Shown: positions 10,051 to 16,932 of the stretch, piece after piece | How the letters are laid out: each line of letters begins with the position of its first letter | Numbering within the stretch: the first letter of the stretch is position 1 | From: Burkholderiales bacterium Ga0077547 | Lineage (GTDB): Bacteria; Pseudomonadota; Gammaproteobacteria; Burkholderiales; Burkholderiaceae_C | DNA length: 64,000 bases | Direction: 5' to 3' | Assembly: GCA_001464195.1 (NCBI GenBank) | Contig: LNEY01000032.1 | Coordinates: forward strand, 1 to 64,000 | Translations under genes and position numbers: made by a program | The notes under the pieces: model-generated | What the model was told of the DNA's origin: nothing | The model's database searches: none | The model's input: the letters and a program-made list of their open reading frames with translations, nothing else

Positions 10051-10743
10051 ATGGACACGCTGCCGACCGACCTCACCAGGTTGCCGCTATTTCCGCTGCA
10101 ATGCGTGCTGTTCCCGGGTGGATACCTGCCACTTCGCATCTTCGAGGTCCGGTATCTCGACATGATCGGGCGTGCCCACAAGGCCGGCACGCCGTTCGGG
10201 GTGGTGTGCCTGACCGCCGGCCGTGAGGTGCGCGCCGCGCCGTCGCACAGCGAGTCAGACCGCCCTCGCGGGGAGGGCTTCCCGCAGGAGGCTTTTCACG
10301 AGATCGGCACCTTGGCCAGCATCACCCAGCTGGAGCGGCCCAACCCCGGCCTGATGACGATCGGCTGTACAGGCACCCAGCGCTTTCGCATTCGCTCGCG
10401 CGAGCAACTGAAGCACGGCCTGTGGGTCGCCGATGTCGAATTGCTCAGCGACGATGTCCAGGTGGGCGTGCCTGGCGACCTGGAGTCGGTGGCGGCGACC
10501 TTGCGCGAGGTCGTCAAGAGCATGGTCGACCGCGCCGGCCGGCCGCTGGAGATGCCGTTCCAGCCACCCTACCGGTGGGACGACTGTGGCTGGCTCGCCA
10601 ACCGCTGGTGCGAGCTGCTGCCGCTGGGCGCCGAACAGAAGCAACGCCTGCTGGAACTGGAGAACCCCTTGCTTCGGCTGGAGCTGGTGGCTGACGTGCT
10701 GGATCAGACCGGGCTGGCCAAGTCCTTGTCCGGCCGAGGCTGA
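10051..10743 (+). CDS. LON N-terminal substrate-binding domain protein
   Basis: A 230-residue protein made of the LON substrate-binding domain alone, without the AAA+ or protease domains of Lon. Typical blocks are LPLFPLQCVLFPGGYLPLRIFEVRYLDM at the N-terminus, FGVV, the EIGTLASI strand and LMTIGCTGTQRFRI. The C-terminal helical part ends with LENPLLRLELVADVL. Such stand-alone proteins are widespread in Burkholderiales; their partner is unknown. The start ATG 10051 gives the canonical MDTLPTDLTRLPLFPL beginning. It is convergent with the PAP2 gene, with only 13 bp between the stops. Confidence 0.88.
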   Translation: MDTLPTDLTRLPLFPLQCVLFPGGYLPLRIFEVRYLDMIGRAHKAGTPFGVVCLTAGREVRAAPSHSESDRPRGEGFPQEAFHEIGTLASITQLERPNPGLMTIGCTGTQRFRIRSREQLKHGLWVADVELLSDDVQVGVPGDLESVAATLREVVKSMVDRAGRPLEMPFQPPYRWDDCGWLANRWCELLPLGAEQKQRLLELENPLLRLELVADVLDQTGLAKSLSGRG

Positions 10744-10756
10744 CGGGCGAGCCTGC

Positions 10757-11428
10757 TCAGTGCGCGCCGTCTGCAGGGGCGGCGCGCGGCGCGTGCAGGT
10801 CGGCCCGGGTGTACGGTTCTGCGCGCCCCGAGATCGCAAGCGCCAGTTGCGTCACCCAACCGTGGGTGGGCGACGGCGGCGCGGTGGGCAAGGCACTGCC
10901 CAGCCACACGCACACCGCCACCGGCAACCACACCGAGTGCTGCGCAGGCGGTGCACGCTTGACGCGCGCGGCCCACAGCGTGACCGCGCCGCCCACCAGC
11001 AAGCCGGCCACCACCTCCGACCATGAGTGCGCCTCGACCACCACCCGCGAGTAGCCGACAAGCATGGCGAGCACCGCCCCGACAAGCAGGCCCAGGCCCC
11101 ACCAGCGCGGCGCTTGCAACCCAGCGATTGCGCTGCTGATGGCCACGCCCGTCAAGGGGTAGATCGCCGCGGCGAACATCGCGTGGCCCGACACGCCGGT
11201 GAAGTCCAGCGCCGCCCACCCCAGCCCGTAGCCCATGAAGGCGACCTTCGAGGCGGTCGTGATCAGCGTGGCAGCGACAAGGCCACCGAGCCAGACGACG
11301 GCAAGCCGCGGCGAACGATCTCGCCATGCGAACCACAGCGCCGTCAACACGGCGGCAGGCAGAAGGATCTGTGATTCGCCCAGCCGAGTCACCACCTTCC
11401 ACAGGGCTATCGACAGCATCAGGGACAT
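10757..11428 (-). CDS. PAP2-superfamily membrane phosphatase
   Basis: A 223-residue integral membrane protein with about five hydrophobic segments. The PAP2 core is recognisable: SGHAMFAAAIYPLTG (the (P)SGH motif, about residue 80) and GYSRVVVEAHSWSEVVAG (SR-x5-H, about residue 125). The first motif (KVAFMGYGLGW) is weaker. In PAP2 enzymes the two His and the Arg carry out dephosphorylation, often of undecaprenyl pyrophosphate, phosphatidate or phosphatidylglycerophosphate. The last aspartate of the motif is Glu here, which is common. The substrate cannot be assigned. Confidence 0.82.
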   Translation of the reverse strand: MSLMLSIALWKVVTRLGESQILLPAAVLTALWFAWRDRSPRLAVVWLGGLVAATLITTASKVAFMGYGLGWAALDFTGVSGHAMFAAAIYPLTGVAISSAIAGLQAPRWWGLGLLVGAVLAMLVGYSRVVVEAHSWSEVVAGLLVGGAVTLWAARVKRAPPAQHSVWLPVAVCVWLGSALPTAPPSPTHGWVTQLALAISGRAEPYTRADLHAPRAAPADGAH

Positions 11429-11613
11429 CGTCGGATGGTAAGCGGCGACCGTGCGCGGGCGGCTTCAGCGCCTGCGACAAAGGCCCCTTGAGAGCGAACC
11501 GGCGCGAGAGCGATCACAGGGGCGGTATCGGCGTGAAAGATGCACACCCTCAAGTCGGGTGAACGCCTGAGTCGTCTCTGGATTTCGTGCCGGCGCGGCA
11601 CCACACTCTGACC

Positions 11614-11703
11614 ATGGAAACTTATTGTTACCAGCGTGTCGGTGGCTTGGAAGCGGGCGCGTTGCCGGCTCAGTCGCCGAGCACCCAGGCACGATCATCA
11701 TGA
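11614..11703 (+). other. Possible 29-codon upstream ORF
   Basis: An ATG at 11614 opens a 29-codon frame (begins METYCYQRVGG) whose TGA overlaps the ATG of the next gene as ATGA. No Shine-Dalgarno precedes it, and the downstream gene also has none, so coupling through this short frame is possible but unproven. The rest of the 271-bp gap 11429-11699 shows nothing I can name. Confidence 0.2.
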
Positions 11704-12137
11704 GCATTTTCGGATGGCGCGCGCGCGACTCACGAAGCGTGGCCGCCAAGACCTCTCCTACACGCCGTCCGCCGGCACAGCCGACCACCGAGTCCGGCTG
11801 GCAAAGTCTGCGTGGGCAGCCCCGCCACTGCGACCTCGTGCTGTCTCCTTTGGCCAAAACCTGGTGCGACTCGCTGCACCCGTGGCATCGGCCGACCCAG
11901 CTGTGCGCGTTGTATCCCCGCCTGGCCAACCGGCTGGCGCTGTGCTGGGACGACGCGGCGCTGGCCGCGCGCGTGCTCGACAACCTGGTCGTCGACAAGC
12001 GCCGCAACCGCGCAGGTTTCCCGCCCGAGGTGTCGCAGGAGCTGATTCACTTGCGCCTGCTGCGACCCTCACGCCCGGGCACCAGCGATTTCGCACCGAT
12101 GTGGGATGCCAGCGGCATGGCCAGCTGCGACCGCTGA
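11700..12137 (+). CDS. Hypothetical protein
   Basis: A 145-residue protein I do not recognise. It starts MSIFGWRARDSRSVAAK, has a Pro/Thr-rich low-complexity region (residues 18-32), then a compact helical part (PLAKTWCDSLHPWHRP, LALCWDDAALAARVLDNLVVDKRRNRAGFP). There is no signal peptide or membrane segment. The helical part is conserved-looking and soluble. No clear ribosome site precedes ATG 11700, but a tiny upstream frame overlaps it. It is convergent with the following minus-strand gene (40 bp gap). Codon use is like that of its neighbours. Confidence 0.55.
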   Translation: MSIFGWRARDSRSVAAKTSPTRRPPAQPTTESGWQSLRGQPRHCDLVLSPLAKTWCDSLHPWHRPTQLCALYPRLANRLALCWDDAALAARVLDNLVVDKRRNRAGFPPEVSQELIHLRLLRPSRPGTSDFAPMWDASGMASCDR

Positions 12138-12177
12138 GCCCGCTGTCGCGGGCTGGCCGGCGCCGTGTTTCGCAACG

Positions 12178-13356
12178 TCAGTGCAGGGTCCGGCCGATCG
12201 ATGCCGCGCCCCCGGACGAGGTCTCGTGCCCCGGCGCTGACATCAGGCCATGCGGCACGTAACCCTTGGTGGGCAGGCACCAGCCCTCGGTCGCCTCGGC
12301 GTCGGCGAGCGCGTCGATACGAAGGCCTTCTGGCAGCAACCCACCTGCCACCACGCGTGACAGCAGCGATTCGCATCGCTTGGCGCTCAGCATCGACGCG
12401 AAGCGCACCCAGCGCTGCATGACCCCCGCGCGGCTCCAGGCGTCCTCGATGGCCCAGCGTGCCCGGAGCGGGTCGGCGGGACGTCCCGCTTCGAGCACCC
12501 GCGGCAGCAGCGTCTGGAAGAAGGAGCGGAACGCACGCCGCACCGCCGGACCGTGCAACTGTGCTTCGATGGCGTTGATGCGCTGGCTCCAGCCGGCGCG
12601 CAGCAACTGCTGGCTGATGACCGCTTGCAGCGCCTGCACCGGGTTGAACAAGCGCAGGCGGTTCGGTGGCAGCACCAGCATCGGCAACTCGGCAGCACGC
12701 GCATGGGGCAGCGGTGTGACGTAGCTGCAGAGCACGGCGATGCGGCCCCATTGCGTCGCGTTCAGCCCGTCTTGCTGTGCCGGTGCGGTGTTGCTGCCCG
12801 CCGCGGTAGCCGACTCCAGGCGGCGAGCGATCTCGACCGACGCCTCGAAGCCGTGCGCTGCCTTGGCTTGATGGGCGCGCGCGCTCATCGACACCAGGTT
12901 CCCGGCCGCATAGCCGGCGTCGTGGCGCACCCGGTCGATGGTGGCGCGGCGCGCGTGCTCGGCCGAGTGATCGAGTGCCTCGCGGGTGATCGGGCAGTGC
13001 GTGGCCGCCACCTGGCGCAGGTAGTGTGGGGTGACCTGGAACAGTTCCACGCTGCGCCCGCGCAACCAGGCATGCAGCCGCAATTGCAGCCATTGGCGCA
13101 CCGCTGGCGTGGGCACCAGCGTGCGCGCGCCGAAGGTGGCGGTGCCGGCCAGCCAGCCGCTGCGAATCGGTGAGGGCTCGTGTGCATAGGGCGCCGATGG
13201 CGTGATGCCATGGTGCGCGTGGTCCCAGCCGAGGTCGAAGCCGATCTGCTCGTGGTTGGTGAGTGGTGCGGCCGGCGCCGATCGGCGGGCACAGGGGTGA
13301 ACGATGGCGGCCAGGTCAACGGAAAACAGATCGTGGGTGCTCAGGTCGGTGTTCAT
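12178..13356 (-). CDS. Uncharacterised protein with HNH-like segment
   Basis: A 392-residue soluble protein of no named family. Residues about 118-165 look like an HNH-type nuclease zone: ATHCPITREAL, then ATIDRVRHDAGYAAGNLVS and SARAHQAKA. This parallels the DR-x4-GY-x2-GN-x4-S-x2-A(N/H)-x2-K pattern of phage-type HNH enzymes. Only one possible zinc Cys (C121) is seen, so it may be a degenerate or metal-poor version. The C-terminal 200 residues are helical and Arg-rich. ATG 13356 has AGGAG 6 bases upstream. It is transcribed away from a WYL-domain regulator, and two palindromes lie in the shared intergenic region. The function is unknown; DNA cleavage is only a hypothesis. Confidence 0.6.
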   Translation of the reverse strand: MNTDLSTHDLFSVDLAAIVHPCARRSAPAAPLTNHEQIGFDLGWDHAHHGITPSAPYAHEPSPIRSGWLAGTATFGARTLVPTPAVRQWLQLRLHAWLRGRSVELFQVTPHYLRQVAATHCPITREALDHSAEHARRATIDRVRHDAGYAAGNLVSMSARAHQAKAAHGFEASVEIARRLESATAAGSNTAPAQQDGLNATQWGRIAVLCSYVTPLPHARAAELPMLVLPPNRLRLFNPVQALQAVISQQLLRAGWSQRINAIEAQLHGPAVRRAFRSFFQTLLPRVLEAGRPADPLRARWAIEDAWSRAGVMQRWVRFASMLSAKRCESLLSRVVAGGLLPEGLRIDALADAEATEGWCLPTKGYVPHGLMSAPGHETSSGGAASIGRTLH

Positions 13357-13414
13357 GGCGGACTCCTGGTGACGCAGCAACATGCCGCGATGGGATCAGT
13401 GTGTCCATTCAGTG

Positions 13415-13429
13415 GCTCATCAGATGAGC
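13415..13429. promoter_or_regulatory. Perfect palindrome, candidate WYL operator 1
   Basis: GCTCATCAGATGAGC is a perfect 7-1-7 palindrome in the divergent promoter region. It overlaps the place where a -35 box for the -10 at 13448 would be. The same core recurs at 13479-13493, which points to a dimeric repressor, most simply the adjacent WYL protein. Confidence 0.6.
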
Positions 13430-13447
13430 TTCTCGTGCTGCCTGCGG

Positions 13448-13453
13448 CATAAT
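13448..13453 (+). promoter_or_regulatory. Candidate -10 box for the WYL regulator gene
   Basis: CATAAT lies in an unusually AT-rich stretch (CATAATTTATTTG) between the two palindromes. No good -35 is seen 17 bp upstream (TGAGCT, inside operator 1), which would fit a regulated promoter. Confidence 0.4.
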
Positions 13454-13475
13454 TTATTTGGAGAGATCACGGGCA

Positions 13476-13496
13476 CTGGCTCATCTGGTGAGCCAG
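13476..13496. promoter_or_regulatory. Second palindrome, candidate WYL operator 2
   Basis: CTGGCTCA (13476-13483) and TGAGCCAG (13489-13496) form 8-bp arms around TCTGG. The inner core GCTCATCTGGTGAGC matches operator 1 at 13 of 15 positions. It lies downstream of the -10 and 33 bp before the WYL start codon, placed to block transcription of the regulator gene itself. Confidence 0.6.
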
Positions 13497-13529
13497 CACT
13501 GGGGCCCGATCGATGCCGAGGAACTGTCG

Positions 13530-14540
13530 ATGGACCGCACTGAGCGCTTCTACAAGATCGAGCGGCTGCTACGCAGCCGCGGCTGCGTCAGCTTCGACGC
13601 ACTGCAGGCCGAGCTGTCGGTGTCGCCCGCCACGCTCAAGCGAGACCTGCAGTACCTGCGTGATCGCCTGGGCGCGCCCATCAGCTACGACCGCGCGGAC
13701 AACGGCTACCGCTTCGAGACACCCGCCCCCGGTGCGGTCGGCGCGGCGAAGCCCGTTGCGCACGAGCTGCCTGGCATGTGGTTCAGCGAACGCGAGCTGC
13801 ACGCGCTGCTGACGATGCACCAGCTGATGGCCGGGCTCGACGACGATGGCGTGCTGGCGCGCCATCTGCAACCGATGATGGACCGGTTGCAGGGGCTGCT
13901 GGGAGCCGACGAGACCGAGGCGCGCGAGCTCGTGCGCCGCGTCAAGCTGATCGGCACGGCGCGCCGCCGCGTACGGAGCCAGCATTTCGAGCTGCTGGGC
14001 AGCGCGCTGGTACAGCGCAAGCGGGTCTGGCTGCGCTATTTCAAGCGCAGCGAGCGCACGACCAGCGAGCGCGAGGTGTCGCCGCAGCGGCTGGTGAACT
14101 ACCGCAACACCTGGTACCTTGATGCGTGGTGTCATGCCAGCGACGGTCTGCGCCGCTTCGCGCTCGACGCTGTTCAGCAAGCGCGCACGCTCGACACCCG
14201 GGCGAAGCCGGTCGCCCTGAAAGACCTGGAGGCGGAACTCGATGCGGGTTACGGCATCTACGGTGGCGCTGGCGCGAAGGTGAAGTGGGCCACGCTGGTG
14301 TTCGAACCCGACGCCGCGCAGTGGGTGGCCAACGAGGAATGGCATCCGCAGCAGACCTCGCGTTGGCTCGGTGAGGCCGAGGGCCATGGGCGCTACGAAC
14401 TGAGGGTCCCGTATGTCGATGCCACCGAGCTGATGATGGACATCCTGCGCCACGGCGACAGCGTGCGCGTGGTGGGCGACAAGGCGCTGGCGGCGGCGGT
14501 CGCCAAGCGGCTCAACCAAGCCGCATCGTTGTACGCTTGA
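13530..14540 (+). CDS. WYL-domain HTH transcriptional regulator
   Basis: A 336-residue regulator. Residues 1-65 form a winged helix-turn-helix (DRTERFYKIERLLRSRG, LSVSPATLKRDLQYLRD). The middle is a WYL domain with the name motif intact in NYRNTWYLDAWCHASDGLRRF (about residue 190), and the C-terminal WCX-like extension ends YVDATELMMDILRHGDSV. WYL proteins bind nucleic-acid or nucleotide ligands and often regulate DNA-damage or phage-defence genes (PafBC, CapW, BrxR). ATG 13530 has GAGGAA 6 bases upstream; an in-frame TTG at 13458 lacks a ribosome site. The two palindromes before it suggest autoregulation and control of the divergent HNH-like gene. Confidence 0.9.
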   Translation: MDRTERFYKIERLLRSRGCVSFDALQAELSVSPATLKRDLQYLRDRLGAPISYDRADNGYRFETPAPGAVGAAKPVAHELPGMWFSERELHALLTMHQLMAGLDDDGVLARHLQPMMDRLQGLLGADETEARELVRRVKLIGTARRRVRSQHFELLGSALVQRKRVWLRYFKRSERTTSEREVSPQRLVNYRNTWYLDAWCHASDGLRRFALDAVQQARTLDTRAKPVALKDLEAELDAGYGIYGGAGAKVKWATLVFEPDAAQWVANEEWHPQQTSRWLGEAEGHGRYELRVPYVDATELMMDILRHGDSVRVVGDKALAAAVAKRLNQAASLYA

Positions 14541-14601
14541 TGCACTGACGGGCGCAGCAACGGGAGGTCCCGTGGCTGCCTGCCCACTGAAAGGAAGCGA
14601 G

Positions 14602-14880
14602 ATGAAAGCCACCTGGAACGGCGTGACCCTGGCCGAGAGCGACGACACCGTCGTCGTCGAGGGCAACCACTATTTCCCAGCCGAAAGCCTGAACCGCGAT
14701 TACGTGACCTTCAGCAACCACCGCAGCGGTTGCGCCTGGAAGGGGCAGGCGCATTACTACAGCCTGATGGTCAATGGCGACATGAACGAGAACGCGGTCT
14801 GGTACTACCCCGAACCGACCGAAGCCGCCGCGCACATCAAGGGACGCGTCGCGTTCTGGAAGGGCGTGAAAGTCGAGTGA
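14602..14880 (+). CDS. DUF427 domain protein
   Basis: A 92-residue protein covering a complete DUF427 domain: MKATWNGVTLAESDDTVVVEGNHYFP, then TFSNHRSGCAWKGQAHYYSLMVNG and AVWYYPEPTEAAAHIKGRVAFWKGV. The domain is a small beta barrel of unknown function; the conserved C-x-WKG-x-AHYY block suggests a binding pocket. AAGGAAG precedes the ATG. Its stop overlaps the GTG start of opgD (GTGA), so the two are coupled, which is not an obvious functional pairing. Confidence 0.88.
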   Translation: MKATWNGVTLAESDDTVVVEGNHYFPAESLNRDYVTFSNHRSGCAWKGQAHYYSLMVNGDMNENAVWYYPEPTEAAAHIKGRVAFWKGVKVE

Positions 14881-16472
14881 CCGTGCCCAACCTCGCCCCC
14901 AACCCCCGCCGGCAGTTCATCACCAGCCTCGCTGCCCTGGCCGGCAGCGCCGCCGTACCTGCCTGGGCAGAAAAGCTGCAGGCCATCGGCGCGCCGCAGC
15001 GCTTCGACTACGCGGCCTTGAAAGGCCAGGCGCTCGCGCTGTCGCGCAAGGCCTACGAGAAGCCGCGCAATGTCTTGCCCAAGGCGATCGAGGCCCTGGA
15101 CTGGGACGCCTACCAGGCGATCCGATTCCGCCCCGACCACGCACTGTGGCGCGACGACAAGCGGCGCTTCCAGGCGCAGTTCTTTCACCTCGGGCTGTTC
15201 TTCAAGTCGCCGGTGCGCTTGTATGAACTGGCCGACGGCCAGGCGCAGGAGCTCGCCTACGTGCCCGAGATGTTCGACCACGGCAAGAGTGGCCTCGACC
15301 ACGCGAAGCTGCCGCGCGATCTCGGCTTTGCCGGCTTCCGGTTGAACTTCCACACCGACCTGCAGCGCGACATCACCGCGTTCCTGGGGGCGAGCTATTT
15401 CCGCGCGGTGGGCGGTGAGTGGCAGTACGGGCTGTCAGCGCGAGGCCTGGCGATCGACACCGGCGCGCCCAAGCCCGAGGAGTTCCCGAACTTCGTCGGC
15501 TTCTGGCTGGAGCGCCCGGCGGTGGGTTCGAACAGCGTCACGGTGTATGCGCTGCTCGATTCGCCCAGCGTGGCGGGCGCCTACCGCTTCGTCATCACGC
15601 CGGGCGACACGCAGGTGATGGACATCGATGCGGCGCTGTACCCGAGAACCACCATCGATCGCCTCGGCATCGCGCCTTGCACGAGCATGTTTCAGACCGG
15701 CGAGAACGACCGCCGCATGGGCTACGACTGGCGCGGCGAGATCCACGACAGCGATGGCCTTGCGATGTGGACCGGCAACGGCGAATGGATCTGGCGCCCG
15801 CTGACCAATCCGCGGCAGCTGGCGTTCAACGCCTTTCAAGACAACAACCCGCGCGGCTTTGGCCTGCTGCAGCGCGACCGCGACTTCGACCACTACCAGG
15901 ACGATGGCGTGTTCTACGAAAAGCGCCCCTGTCTGTGGGTGGAGCCGAAGTCAGGGTGGGGGCCTGGCTCGGTGCAGCTGGTCGAGATCCCGACGGTGGA
16001 CGAAACCTTCGACAACATCGTGGCCTTCTGGAACCCCGCGCGCAAACCCGAGGCAGGCGAAGAGCTGCTGTTGGGTTACCGGCTCTACTGGGGCGCGCAG
16101 CCCCCCGCGCGGCCGCCGCTGGCAACCTGCGTTGCTACGCGCACGGGCCTGGGCGGCGTGGTCGGCAAGAAGCGCACGTACTTCTCGTGGCGTTTTGCGG
16201 TCGACTTCGCAGGCGGCGATTTCGCCCTCATCGGGCCCAATGCGAAAGTGACGGCCGTGGTCACCGCGTCATCGGGCGCCCGCATCGAAACCATCTCGGC
16301 GCGGCCGCTGCACGCGGTGCGCGGCTACCGGGCCTTGTTCGACGTCGTGCCCACTGCCTCGACCGAGCCGATCGAGTTGCGGCTGTACCTCAGCTGTGAG
16401 GGGCAGTCGCTGACTGAAACCTGGCTTTATCAGTGGGCGCCGCCGCCGGTGGCGGAACGGACTTTGTACTGA
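14877..16472 (+). CDS. opgD: Periplasmic glucan biosynthesis protein OpgD/MdoD-like
   Basis: A 531-residue OpgG/OpgD family protein acting on osmoregulated periplasmic glucans. The N-terminus has a twin-arginine signal (PRRQFITSLAAL followed by GSAAVPAWA), so it is exported folded by Tat, as OpgD is; OpgG uses Sec. Family blocks include FDYAALKGQALALSRKAYE, IRFRPDHALWRDD, FQTGENDRRMGYDWRGEIHDSDGL and RGFGLLQRDRDFDHYQD. The mature length fits the family. GTG 14877 overlaps the DUF427 stop; GTG 14883 is an alternative. The gene ends just before a nested inverted-repeat element that separates it from the convergent polyamine-binding gene. No opgH is in the window. Confidence 0.93.
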   Translation: MTVPNLAPNPRRQFITSLAALAGSAAVPAWAEKLQAIGAPQRFDYAALKGQALALSRKAYEKPRNVLPKAIEALDWDAYQAIRFRPDHALWRDDKRRFQAQFFHLGLFFKSPVRLYELADGQAQELAYVPEMFDHGKSGLDHAKLPRDLGFAGFRLNFHTDLQRDITAFLGASYFRAVGGEWQYGLSARGLAIDTGAPKPEEFPNFVGFWLERPAVGSNSVTVYALLDSPSVAGAYRFVITPGDTQVMDIDAALYPRTTIDRLGIAPCTSMFQTGENDRRMGYDWRGEIHDSDGLAMWTGNGEWIWRPLTNPRQLAFNAFQDNNPRGFGLLQRDRDFDHYQDDGVFYEKRPCLWVEPKSGWGPGSVQLVEIPTVDETFDNIVAFWNPARKPEAGEELLLGYRLYWGAQPPARPPLATCVATRTGLGGVVGKKRTYFSWRFAVDFAGGDFALIGPNAKVTAVVTASSGARIETISARPLHAVRGYRALFDVVPTASTEPIELRLYLSCEGQSLTETWLYQWAPPPVAERTLY

Positions 16473-16530
16473 TTGCGGTCGGTGCGCCTTGCGCGGCAGC
16501 GCGCCGGGATTTCGCCCCGGCAGGCGAGTC

Positions 16531-16558
16531 ACTTTTTTCTGCGGGGCCAGAAAAAAGT
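16531..16558. repeat. Left hairpin of the nested element
   Basis: ACTTTTTTCTG pairs perfectly with CAGAAAAAAGT across a 6-nt loop CGGGGC. Geometry (11-bp stem, 6-nt loop) equals that of the right hairpin, although three stem pairs differ. Confidence 0.75.
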
Positions 16559-16814
16559 AACCAAAAAAGAGGCCCTGAACACCAGCCATTTGGTGACCAC
16601 GCTTCGGCCAAAGGCGAACGGCAACGGCTCTGGCACAAGAACTCCTACCGAGGACCCGACAGGGTCGAGCCGTGTCGAGACCGCATGTTTGAACCTGAGC
16701 GAGGAAACCGGGGCAGTAGCTAGGAGAGTGTTCTCGTGCCAGAGCCTCTGAAGTAGGCGGGTAGCCGAAGCGAGCGACTCAAATGGCTGGTGTTCGAGGC
16801 CCTTTGCTTTGGTG

Positions 16815-16842
16815 ACTTTCATTTGGGCCTGCAAATGAAAGT
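16815..16842. repeat. Right hairpin of the nested element
   Basis: ACTTTCATTTG pairs perfectly with CAAATGAAAGT across a 6-nt loop GGCCTG. Compared with the left hairpin in matching orientation, stem positions 6, 7 and 9 are changed on both sides so pairing is kept. Confidence 0.75.
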
Positions 16843-16932
16843 TACTCGGCAGCCGGGCCGAGACCCGGCGCGGTGCCAGCAAGGCAAACCCCGCCCGCCA
16901 GGGCGAACCCCGGCGACCGGTGTCGCAAGCGC

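Larger units (their letters stand above)
16531..16842. repeat. 312-bp nested inverted-repeat element between convergent genes
   Basis: The 460-bp gap 16473-16932 holds no credible gene but a strongly symmetrical element. From outside in: an 11-bp-stem hairpin at each end (16531-16558 and 16815-16842); a perfect 16-bp inverted repeat GAACACCAGCCATTTG (16577-16592 and 16780-16795); and a 17-bp inverted repeat starting GGCTCTGGCAC with one mismatch (16626-16642 and 16730-16746). The centre (16643-16729) is asymmetric. The flanks next to each hairpin also match (GAGTCACTTT outside; AACCAAA or CACCAAA inside). It may be a dispersed palindromic repeat of the genus or a non-autonomous mobile element. 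Placed between convergent stops it could also end transcription both ways. Confidence 0.75.

Noticed and set aside
16616-16760. tRNA or small coding gene inside the nested inverted-repeat element
   Set aside because: No T-loop-like GGTTCGA-TCC or anticodon stem fits, and the short frames there are interrupted and carry no ribosome site.
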